Shown here: piece by piece, positions 1-5,910 of the stretch
How the letters are laid out: every line of letters starts with the position of its first letter
Numbering within the stretch: position 1 is the first letter of the stretch
Assembly: GCA_964575225.1 (NCBI GenBank)
Contig: CAZNQW010000211.1
Location: 1-6,832, forward strand
DNA from: CAZNQW01 sp964575225
Lineage (GTDB): Bacteria; Chloroflexota; Anaerolineae; JAAYZQ01
Reading direction: 5' to 3'
DNA length: 6,832 nucleotides
Made by a program: the position numbers and the translations under genes
The notes under the pieces: model-generated
Database searches by the model: none
Told to the model about the DNA's origin: nothing
Seen by the model: the letters and a program-made list of their open reading frames with translations, nothing else

Positions 1-38
1 TATCCTACCTCTTTCCCTACACGACGCTCTTCCGATCT
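1..38. other. Illumina sequencing adapter left at contig end (artefact)
   Basis: Bases 9-38 match the 3' 30 bases of the Illumina TruSeq read-1 adapter exactly, ending in GCTCTTCCGATCT. Bases 1-8 (TATCCTAC) fit the end of an i5 index ending TATCCT followed by the adapter's ACAC with one base missing; from memory, TruSeq index D503 is CCTATCCT. This is library-construction sequence, not genomic DNA, and should be trimmed. The biological sequence starts at base 39. Confidence 0.97.
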
Positions 39-67
39 GAGCCCAAGACGCCCTCCAGCAAACGACA

Positions 68-96
68 AACCGGCGACCCCTAAGGCATCGCCGGTT
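68..96 (-). terminator. Probable intrinsic terminator of the 142-2177 minus-strand operon
   Basis: Bases 68-76 (AACCGGCGA) and 88-96 (TCGCCGGTT) form a perfect 9-bp inverted repeat around an 11-base loop. Read on the minus strand, the hairpin lies about 45 bases after the stop codon at 142. It is followed by a broken T-rich stretch (TTTGTCGTTT) rather than a clean U-run. Position and stem strength support a terminator; the imperfect U-tract keeps confidence moderate. The rest of 39-141 shows no gene or other signal. Confidence 0.6.
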
Positions 97-141
97 CACT
101 CACCACCGGATTCTGACAGATGAGACGCCTCTCGCCCCGTT

Positions 142-567
142 CTATTCCTCAACAACCGGCTTGATGCCGTGATAGATCCGCAACCCTCCAATGGTCTTTA
201 AAATCGTGTCTGCCGACCGCTGCAGAATGGATTCCAATTCAACGGCCGTCAGTGGTTCATTGCCATTGGCCAAAAACGTACGAAAAACGGCCGTCGTCAA
301 TGGGGTTCGCTCATCGATATAGCCCGGCTTCAGGCTGCAACAGGTGCGAAGCGAATGCCACAGACCATCCACCTGCTTTACCTGCGCCGTATCAGGATCG
401 ATCCAATCCACCATGTCGGTTTCGGTGTACGTCTTGAAACGGTCATAGCAATCGGAACACAAATGACTGAGCAAATGGGTGCGAAAGTTCCTATCCTCTT
501 CCTCCCACCACCCAAAGTCAATCTGAAATTTGGTCTCTATCGTGGGTCTTGTCCACTTGGCCATCAT
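142..567 (-). CDS. Uncharacterised small protein with putative C-terminal winged-helix domain
   Basis: I do not recognise this 141-aa protein as a named family. The N-terminal half is rich in aromatic and acidic residues. It carries a CxxC pair (C37, C40) and an adjacent CC pair (C76, C77), which could bind a metal or form disulfides. Residues about 88-137 have the helix-turn-helix-strand look of a small winged helix: a helix at 90-100, a short loop, the helix ELESILQRSADTILKTIGGL, then a strand at 129-136. The sequence opens with two consecutive ATGs at 567 and 564. The purine-rich GGGAAAGGG upstream is better spaced for the second ATG, so the true length may be 140 aa. The gene starts 20 bases after the stop of the 529-aa protein on the same strand, so the two are almost certainly co-transcribed, with a hairpin at 68-96 closing the operon. 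DNA binding is inference from predicted shape only. Confidence 0.8.
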   Translation of the reverse strand: MMAKWTRPTIETKFQIDFGWWEEEDRNFRTHLLSHLCSDCYDRFKTYTETDMVDWIDPDTAQVKQVDGLWHSLRTCCSLKPGYIDERTPLTTAVFRTFLANGNEPLTAVELESILQRSADTILKTIGGLRIYHGIKPVVEE

Positions 568-587
568 CTACCCTTTCCCATTCGCAA

Positions 588-2177
588 TCACGCCCGCGTT
601 TCATCAATCGTCCAGTAGCCACCGCCCATAGACACAAAACATGGCTCTGTGGACAGCAGTGCAAAGATCGGGCCCGGAGCCGTGCGCCGCAGGATATTGA
701 CCGCGCTATAGATGGTCTTGGCGTGTACCGTAGCCTGGGGGCTGAGTTTGGTCAATTCGGGCAGGATCCGCTTCATGGTCTGTAGCAAGCTCTCGCCGCT
801 TTCTCTGATCCGACGCCGGAACTGATCGATGCGGTCGGCGTTCGCTTCGCCCACTGTCATCTTGTCGTCATATTCACACGCAATCGGAACCTTGCGCATC
901 TGGAATTCAAGAACCCCACCCTCGACCGCGGCAATGGGAACCCACAGGTTCTTGAGTCGCCGTGGTTCAAAATCGACTGTGATCACCCGCGGATCGCGGG
1001 TACGCTCCAGTTTGATCTGCGCCCCCACCGGCAGCTTGTACCCATCGTACCACTTTTCCAGGCCGTACACCAGCTTGGCGCCACCCACTACCCAGCCCTG
1101 CATCCGATCCCCGCTTTGTCCATCAACCAGGATGATGGGAAAGTGATGGGCGGTCGCCTCGGGGAAAAGCCCGCGCGTCCGCACCGTCAGCGGGAGCGTG
1201 CCTGCCCGCCAGTGGGGATAGGTAAGTGTGATCGACGTCCGGTACAACGGGCGGCTGGCCCCCAGGACCTCTTCACCGCTCGCCTCGTCGTCGATCTCGC
1301 GTTCGATGAGGAGCAGGCTATCGTCGATCCCGCTCCGGTCGTACTCGTGACGTTCGACCGACAGGTACTCGGGTGGGTTCACGACAGCCGCGGGCGTCAT
1401 CCGTCGCAGATACCAAATATCGCGCCCGCTATCGCCCACGTTGTCGAACCGCTTGTCGGCAGCCAGCGCGCAATTCAGCGACAAGAGCCGGATTTGCTGC
1501 GATACCTCACCGGGCAACTCCAGATCATCCAGGAACTCACCAGGTTGCAGCGGCCGTCCTCGGATCTCGATCAACGCTTCGGCAATGTTCAACTGGCCCT
1601 CTGAAATGGGCACCAGCAAATCCTGCAAAAACCACTCGTCGCCAAAGGCCACCAGCCCCTCGCGCTCAGCGAGAGCCTGCCCAAGCTTCTCGACGACGTG
1701 CTCACCGAACTCCCCGTACAGCTCGGGAGCCCCCAGCAGATTCATTCCGGCCTGAAGATCCTCCGCCCCTTCCTCCAAATTCAAGGCATGGGCGCCCTCT
1801 AGCTCGGATGCAAATTCCCGCGGCTTTTTCTCCCCTTCGATTTGAACCTTGATAACCGTGAACGCCCCATGGTCAGGACTCCGCCCCGCACGACTATCGA
1901 TCACCGTACCCAACGCATAATTCAGAGCAGGGAAGAGAATCTGCTGCCCCACTTTGTAGGCGTCCTTGGGCTGATACACGGGTCCCCGGCTCAATTCCCT
2001 GCGAATGGACTCTTCTTCTCGGCGCACGTGCTTCTCGATCAACGCCTGCGCCAATTCATCAACGCCCACCGGCGCTCCTCGGTCCAGGACAAGATCTTGG
2101 ACATAGGTCACATCTTCTGGGGCAACAGAAAATTGCGTGCGCCAGTATGCTTCGGTTTGTGTTCTCCTTTGGATCAC
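588..2177 (-). CDS. Uncharacterised 529-aa protein with several winged-helix-like segments
   Basis: No named family is recognised. Visible organisation: residues about 18-68 are helical and resemble a helix-turn-helix; about 72-125 form a beta-rich segment (YKVGQQILFPALNYALGTVI) like a small barrel; about 180-260 look like a HARE-HTH or TFIIE-type winged helix, with a helix containing EVSQQIRLLSLNCALAADKR and a wing RFDNVGDSGRDIWYLRR; about 310-435 are mostly beta; about 478-525 form a second winged-helix-like unit ending in the wing FVSMGGGYWTID. No signal peptide or membrane segment is seen, so it should be cytoplasmic. No catalytic motif stands out. The start is a GTG, chosen because AGGAGG lies 8 bases upstream. 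An extended -10 promoter precedes it, and the 140/141-aa gene follows 20 bases downstream. A role as a DNA- or RNA-binding regulator is plausible, but a structural or nucleic-acid-processing role is equally open. Confidence 0.85.
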   Translation of the reverse strand: MIQRRTQTEAYWRTQFSVAPEDVTYVQDLVLDRGAPVGVDELAQALIEKHVRREEESIRRELSRGPVYQPKDAYKVGQQILFPALNYALGTVIDSRAGRSPDHGAFTVIKVQIEGEKKPREFASELEGAHALNLEEGAEDLQAGMNLLGAPELYGEFGEHVVEKLGQALAEREGLVAFGDEWFLQDLLVPISEGQLNIAEALIEIRGRPLQPGEFLDDLELPGEVSQQIRLLSLNCALAADKRFDNVGDSGRDIWYLRRMTPAAVVNPPEYLSVERHEYDRSGIDDSLLLIEREIDDEASGEEVLGASRPLYRTSITLTYPHWRAGTLPLTVRTRGLFPEATAHHFPIILVDGQSGDRMQGWVVGGAKLVYGLEKWYDGYKLPVGAQIKLERTRDPRVITVDFEPRRLKNLWVPIAAVEGGVLEFQMRKVPIACEYDDKMTVGEANADRIDQFRRRIRESGESLLQTMKRILPELTKLSPQATVHAKTIYSAVNILRRTAPGPIFALLSTEPCFVSMGGGYWTIDETRA

Positions 2178-2263
2178 TCAGCTCTCCTCCTGATGCGCCT
2201 TGATGGGATCTGGACCACAGGCCCACATGCCACGGCCAATCCACGCGCCGCACAAGGCACGCG
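2178..2263 (-). promoter_or_regulatory. Untranslated leader of the 529-aa protein gene, possibly structured
   Basis: From the promoter at 2270-2298 the transcript would begin near 2263, giving a leader of about 86 bases. Its 5' end contains GTGCCTTG (2260-2253), which can pair with CAAGGCGC (2202-2195) using one G-U pair. That brings the leader's 5' end next to the ribosome binding site at 2191-2186. No known riboswitch class is recognised. The pairing is short and could be chance. Confidence 0.3.
2186..2191 (-). promoter_or_regulatory. Shine-Dalgarno site fixing a GTG start
   Basis: On the minus strand a perfect AGGAGG sits 8 bases before the GTG at 2177-2175. This is the strongest ribosome binding site in the window and is the reason for choosing GTG. 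The nearest in-frame ATG is far inside the protein. Confidence 0.85.
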
Positions 2264-2269
2264 TCCGCT

Positions 2270-2298
2270 ATTATACCAGGTTTCCAAAGCATTGACAA
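2270..2298 (-). promoter_or_regulatory. Extended -10 sigma-70-type promoter for the 529-aa gene operon
   Basis: On the minus strand: TTGTCA at 2298-2293 (5 of 6 to consensus), a 17-base spacer, then a perfect TATAAT at 2275-2270, preceded by TGG, the extended -10 motif. The transcript should start near 2263. This is a near-consensus housekeeping promoter. Its -35 box overlaps an 8-bp direct repeat and lies 8 bases from the -35 box of the opposing promoter, so the two promoters stand back to back. Confidence 0.85.
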
Positions 2299-2309
2299 CT
2301 GAAGCATTG
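2287..2309. repeat. 8-bp direct repeat between divergent promoters, candidate operator
   Basis: AAGCATTG occurs at 2287-2294 and again at 2302-2309, 15 bases start to start. The left copy overlaps the -35 box of the leftward promoter (2293-2298), and the right copy overlaps the -35 box of the rightward promoter (2307-2312). A protein bound to both would block both promoters. The repeat is seen directly; operator function is inference. Confidence 0.45.
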
Positions 2310-2335
2310 CCGTATGAAGTGATTTGTGGTATACT
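2307..2335 (+). promoter_or_regulatory. Extended -10 sigma-70-type promoter for the DUF350/DUF2007-like operon
   Basis: TTGCCG at 2307-2312 (4 of 6), a 17-base spacer, then TATACT at 2330-2335 (5 of 6) preceded by TGG, an extended -10 motif. Transcription should start near 2342, about 21 bases before the ATG at 2363. The same TGGTATA core appears in the opposing promoter. Confidence 0.75.
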
Positions 2336-2362
2336 CGATAGTGTCGTCAACTAGGAATAGGC

Positions 2363-2875
2363 ATGCGTAGAAAGGGGGTTATTGTGGAAGAATTGCTCTT
2401 GAGCCTCGCTCAACTGGCCATCGCCATTCTACTCAGCGCCATCGGCGCCTTTTTGGCCATGTATATGGTGCAGTGGTTCACACGGGATATCGACGAATGG
2501 CAGGAACTCAAGGCAGGAAATGCGGCGATTGGGATCGTGCTGGGCGCCGCCACGCTGGGCGCCGCCATCCTCCTGCGGCCCGCCCTCGTCGTCGACACGC
2601 GGCTCCTTGACATGGGGCGTGCGACAGCCTTTATCGAAATCCTCCTGACCCAGGCCTTTCAGTTGGCTATCGGGCTCTTGCTCACAGTCATCACACTGGC
2701 CCTGGCCCTCTACCTGTTTGCCTTTCTGACTCGTCGCATCGACGAAGTCGCCGAACTGAAAAAGGGCAACCTGGCCATGGCCGGGCTGTTGGCCGGGGTG
2801 ATTATCGGCGTCAGCCTGATGGTCAGCCAGAGTATCGGGCAGATCCTCAGCCTGATCTCGTCCTTTATCTGGTAG
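2363..2875 (+). CDS. DUF350 (YjfL-like) integral membrane protein with internal duplication
   Basis: A 170-aa hydrophobic protein with about four membrane segments (roughly residues 13-36, 52-72, 95-122 and 134-156) and a short hydrophobic C-terminal tail. It is built of two matching halves: residues 40-71 (TRDIDEWQELKAGNAAIGIV...) and 123-154 (TRRIDEVAELKKGNLAMAGL...) share TR-IDE--EL-K-GN-A. This doubled 'ELKkGN' pattern is typical of DUF350 (Pfam PF03994), a family of inner-membrane proteins of unknown function. The ATG at 2363 has AGGA 6 bases upstream. A GTG at 2384, preceded by AAAGGGGG, is an equally good start and would remove seven residues. Ten bases separate it from the next gene, so the two form an operon driven by the promoter at 2307-2335. 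Confidence 0.85.
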   Translation: MRRKGVIVEELLLSLAQLAIAILLSAIGAFLAMYMVQWFTRDIDEWQELKAGNAAIGIVLGAATLGAAILLRPALVVDTRLLDMGRATAFIEILLTQAFQLAIGLLLTVITLALALYLFAFLTRRIDEVAELKKGNLAMAGLLAGVIIGVSLMVSQSIGQILSLISSFIW

Positions 2876-2885
2876 GGGAGGCCCC

Positions 2886-3152
2886 ATGTCTCAAAGTGAA
2901 CCCGATCTCGTATGCGTGTACCGATGTTACGGCTTGGACCTGGCCCACGTCCTCAAAAGCAAGTTGGACGCAGCCGAAATCCCCTCCCTTCTCAAATACG
3001 AAAGCGCCGGTCCCGTCATTGGCATCACGATCGACGGGCTGGGCCAGGTGTGCATCCTGGTGCCCAGGGAATTCGCCGCCGAGGCAACCGAGCTTCTGGC
3101 GGAATTGCCCGACGAAGCCCAGATGGACCTCGACGAGGATGAGGATCTCTAA
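2886..3152 (+). CDS. Small DUF2007-like protein (putative signal-transducing family)
   Basis: An 88-aa soluble protein with no signal peptide or membrane segment. The layout fits DUF2007 (Pfam PF09413): an opening strand (residues 8-14), a helix running through DLAHVLKSKLDAAEIPSLL that selects a subunit interior, strands around 44-59 ending in VCILVP, then a helix with the A-ELL pattern (63-73). Families of this type are described as putative signal-transducing proteins, and their biochemistry is unknown. The C-terminus is strongly acidic (DLDEDEDL). GGGGAGG lies 4 bases before the ATG, slightly closer than usual. The gene follows the DUF350 gene by 10 bases, suggesting a soluble partner of that membrane protein. 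Its TAA overlaps the stop of the convergent adaptor gene. Confidence 0.75.
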   Translation: MSQSEPDLVCVYRCYGLDLAHVLKSKLDAAEIPSLLKYESAGPVIGITIDGLGQVCILVPREFAAEATELLAELPDEAQMDLDEDEDL

Positions 3153-4486
3153 CGAAACGTCCCATCCGCCGGCATGCCGGGCTTGAGCAGCCGCTCCGGA
3201 TTCGGAAGGCGGATTCGAACTGCAAACACCATATTCACCCGGTCGCTCTGGGTCTGCACATTCCTGGGTGTGAATTCGGCCTGCTGAGCGATAAAGGCCA
3301 CCGTCCCCTGAAACAGCCGATCAGGGAAGGAATCCACCGTCACCTCCACGCGCTGCCCCAAATACACCGCGCCCAGCTCGCTCTCTGGGACATAGACGGT
3401 CAGCGTAACCTCGCCCAAATCGGCCACCGTCAACAGCGTCTCGCCGGCCAACGCCGTCTCCCCTGCCTGCACCGCGCGGCTGGTGACGATCCCAGTCCGA
3501 GGCGAGTACAGGCGCATTTTGGCGATCTGCGCCTCCAACAGACCCACGGCCGCTTGCGCCTGTCCCACCTGCGCCTGGGCGACCGCAACCGCTTCTGGAG
3601 AGGGTCCGGCACGCAGCTCCTCTAGCTGGGCGGCTGCCACGCCCACACCGGCTGCTGCCACCTCAAACTGCCCCTCGGCCCGGCGCACCTGGCTGGCAAG
3701 CATCAGGGGATTTTGCCGCAACGCCCGCAAAGCGACCAGGATTTCCTCAGCCCCGGTCAAACTGGCGTGCGCCCCATCCAGCGCCGCTTGAGCCGCCTCC
3801 ACCTGATAGCGATGAGCCTCGTACAGGTACTTTTCCTCCATCGATCCCTGGGCCCGATACCGCTCCAATCGAGCCTCGGCCGCCGCCCGCTGTGCCTGGG
3901 CCTGCTCCACCTGGACTTGGGCCAGATCGACTTGGGTTTCAGCCTCGACAACCCGGGCATCGATGGCCTGGGGCTCGGCCAGGAGTGCCTCGGCATTCTG
4001 CCAGGCCAGGCGAGCTTGCTCCCGCTCTGCGAGGGCCCTATCCAAGGCCGCCTGAGCCGCCAAAATCTCGGCCGGGTGCGGCCCGGCCTGCACACTCGCC
4101 AGGTGAGCCTCGGCGGCAACCACCGCTGCTTCCGCCTGCGCCTTTTGGGCTTCCAGGGTCCGGCTGTCGAGGAGTACCAGCACCTGGCCTGCTGTCACCT
4201 CGTCGCCCTCGGCGGCTGTCACGGCGACCACCCGCCCGCCCATCTCGGCCACAATCGAGATCGACTCGCCCTCAATGCTGCCCGAGGCGATCAGCGGCCC
4301 TTGGTCTTTTTCCGGCGCAGTTCCTGCCACCCAGGCCACATACGCCTCCGCACGACTCTGCTCCAGCCCCATGCCCGCCAGCCACCCACTCACCTGCTCG
4401 GGAGCCGTCCGGCTCCACCACCAGCCCGCGACCAGGCTCCCGATCAGCGCAAGAACCACCAGGGCAAGCACCACCCGCTTTTTCAT
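3149..4486 (-). CDS. HlyD-family periplasmic adaptor (membrane fusion protein), second copy
   Basis: A 445-aa adaptor of an ABC export system. Residues 1-4 are basic (MKKR), followed by a membrane anchor at about 5-22, so most of the protein lies outside the cytoplasmic membrane. Then come a first lipoyl half (about 72-107, GGRVVAV...GDEVTAGQVL), a very Ala/Gln/Glu-rich helical hairpin (about 110-322), the second lipoyl half (about 323-357, SPRTGIVTSRAVQAGE) and a beta-barrel (358-430). The segment AEFTPRNVQTQSDRVNMVF is the hallmark of YbhG-like HlyD proteins, and it ends in LKPGMPADGTF. The start ATG overlaps the previous stop as ATGA, with AGGAG 8 bases upstream. It is the last gene of the operon and a clear paralogue of its upstream neighbour. 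Its TAG overlaps the end of the convergent small gene, leaving no room for a terminator between them. Confidence 0.92.
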   Translation of the reverse strand: MKKRVVLALVVLALIGSLVAGWWWSRTAPEQVSGWLAGMGLEQSRAEAYVAWVAGTAPEKDQGPLIASGSIEGESISIVAEMGGRVVAVTAAEGDEVTAGQVLVLLDSRTLEAQKAQAEAAVVAAEAHLASVQAGPHPAEILAAQAALDRALAEREQARLAWQNAEALLAEPQAIDARVVEAETQVDLAQVQVEQAQAQRAAAEARLERYRAQGSMEEKYLYEAHRYQVEAAQAALDGAHASLTGAEEILVALRALRQNPLMLASQVRRAEGQFEVAAAGVGVAAAQLEELRAGPSPEAVAVAQAQVGQAQAAVGLLEAQIAKMRLYSPRTGIVTSRAVQAGETALAGETLLTVADLGEVTLTVYVPESELGAVYLGQRVEVTVDSFPDRLFQGTVAFIAQQAEFTPRNVQTQSDRVNMVFAVRIRLPNPERLLKPGMPADGTFR

Positions 4487-5910
4487 TGGCCTCTCTCCTG
4501 GGATTCCACAAAGGTGGCATCTGCCGGCATGCCTGGCTTTAGCTCGTGCCCCAGATTGGGCAAGGCGATCGTAACCGCAAACACCATCGTCACCCGATCT
4601 TCCTGGGTTTGAACGTTCTTGGGCGTGAACTGCGCCTCGCTGGCAATTGTGGTCACTGCGCCGTCAAAAGCACGATCGGGATAGGCATCCACCTTGACCC
4701 GCACCTGCTGTCCGATCTGTACCTGGCCCAGGCGATTCTCCGAGACGTACACAGTGAGCGTCACTCGATCCAGGTCCGCCAAAGTCACCAACGGCATGCC
4801 CGGGGCTGCCACCTCACCTTCATGGAAGGGTCGCTCCAACACCAACCCGCTGATGGGCGCCGTCAGCGTCAGCTTGTCCGACTGAACCACCAGCGCCTCC
4901 AGCGCGGCCTGTGCCACCTGCACCTGGGCCGCCGCAGCGGCGCTCTGCTCTTCCGTGGCTCCCATCTTCAGGCCATCGACCTGAGCCTGGGCCACGCCCA
5001 CCGCCGCCTCGGCTACACGCACCTGCCCTTCGGCAGCATCCACCTGTGCCCATAGCTCCAGCGGGTGGGCCACCTGCCGGCCAAGCTCCCGCACATAGGC
5101 AGCAGCGCCCTCTCGCGCCGCCTGGGCTTGACTCAGCCCGGTCCACGCTTCCCACGATTGGTGGGTCGCGTCGGCCTGTTGATGACGGGCCTCGGATAGC
5201 GCAGTGATCGGCAGTTTGACTTCCCGCTTGACCACGATACCGGGCGCCACCGGCACCTGCACCATGAATGGCTCGAATTCCTCGATCTGACGCACTGCCT
5301 CATCGGCCAGATTTCGAGCGACCTGGGCCGAATTGGCCAGCGCCTGGGCCTGCACCACCTGATACTCCAACACCCTCAACTGTCCCCGCGCCGCCACCAA
5401 CTCCAGCGTCAATTCCTGGGGGTTCTCGGCCATAGATTGGACATCTTCCCAGGCCCACTGCGCTGCCTGAAGGCCCGCCTCTGCCTGTTTTACCAGCGCC
5501 CGCGCGTGAGCCAGCGTCTCCTCGCGAGCTCCCGCCTGCACCTGATTCAGGGCCGCCTCGGACGCCGCGACATCAGCCCGGCTTTGCTCGATCATTGCCT
5601 GGAGTAGCGAGTCGTCCAATCTCGCCACGATCGCTCCCTGATTAACCGAGTCCCCCTCCTCCACCCGTAGCTCGACGATCCGCCCGCCAACCTCCGTCGT
5701 GACCGCCGCCTCTTCGGCTTCGATGAACCCCGAGGCTTGCAGAGCCGCGTCCGCCGGCGGGGGCCGCAACCCTACCTGGCTCAGAACCTCATCGGCCTGT
5801 TCCTTCAGCCGCCCTGCCCAGGCCGGGTGCCCACTCAGCCACCACCAACCTCCGCCGACGGCTGCGACCACGAGCAACAACACCGCAACGCGTAGGATTC
5901 GCCGCCTCAT
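4483..5910 (-). CDS. HlyD-family periplasmic adaptor (membrane fusion protein), first copy
   Basis: A 475-aa adaptor with the same plan as the next gene: basic start (MRRR), membrane anchor at about 5-24, first lipoyl half (about 62-98, GGRIVEL...GDSVNQGAIV), long helical region (about 100-340), second lipoyl half (about 345-380, APISGLVLERPFHEGE) and beta-barrel (381-450) with AQFTPKNVQTQEDRVTMVF, ending LKPGMPADATF. In a hand alignment of the last part, 56 of about 85 residues are identical to the second adaptor. Unlike its paralogue it has a Pro/Val-rich, non-coiled stretch in the middle of the hairpin (about 210-240, FMVQVPVAPGIVVKREVKLP), where the tip would be. The ATG overlaps the ATPase stop as ATGA, and AGGAG lies 10 bases upstream. 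Role: works with the ATPase and its permeases to carry an unknown substrate outward. Confidence 0.92.
   Translation of the reverse strand: MRRRILRVAVLLLVVAAVGGGWWWLSGHPAWAGRLKEQADEVLSQVGLRPPPADAALQASGFIEAEEAAVTTEVGGRIVELRVEEGDSVNQGAIVARLDDSLLQAMIEQSRADVAASEAALNQVQAGAREETLAHARALVKQAEAGLQAAQWAWEDVQSMAENPQELTLELVAARGQLRVLEYQVVQAQALANSAQVARNLADEAVRQIEEFEPFMVQVPVAPGIVVKREVKLPITALSEARHQQADATHQSWEAWTGLSQAQAAREGAAAYVRELGRQVAHPLELWAQVDAAEGQVRVAEAAVGVAQAQVDGLKMGATEEQSAAAAAQVQVAQAALEALVVQSDKLTLTAPISGLVLERPFHEGEVAAPGMPLVTLADLDRVTLTVYVSENRLGQVQIGQQVRVKVDAYPDRAFDGAVTTIASEAQFTPKNVQTQEDRVTMVFAVTIALPNLGHELKPGMPADATFVESQERGQ

Noticed and set aside
39..141. Possible further gene or attachment site at the left end
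   Set aside because: Only about 100 bases lie between adapter and stop codon; apart from the hairpin at 68-96, no frame or repeat is visible.
1116..1852. Plus-strand open frames inside the 529-aa gene
   Set aside because: They are antisense to a well-started gene with a strong ribosome binding site and promoter, and their compositions (Arg/Pro/Ser-rich) are typical of shadows.
2059..2307. 82-codon minus-strand frame crossing the divergent promoter region
   Set aside because: It spans the leftward promoter and overlaps the start of the 529-aa gene in another frame, with no ribosome binding site or recognisable domain.
2292..2318. TTGACA at 2292-2297 as the -35 box of a rightward promoter with TATGAA
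   Set aside because: The perfect -35 is misleading: the spacer would be only 15 bases and the -10 is weak. TTGCCG with TATACT at 17 bases and an extended TGG is better, and the same DNA serves the leftward promoter as TTGTCA.
3713..4612. Long open plus-strand frames opposite the adaptor genes, up to 299 codons
   Set aside because: They lie antisense to clear HlyD coding sequence. High GC and the Ala/Gln/Leu-rich codons of the adaptor keep the opposite frames open; the products are Pro/Arg/Leu-rich with no domain.
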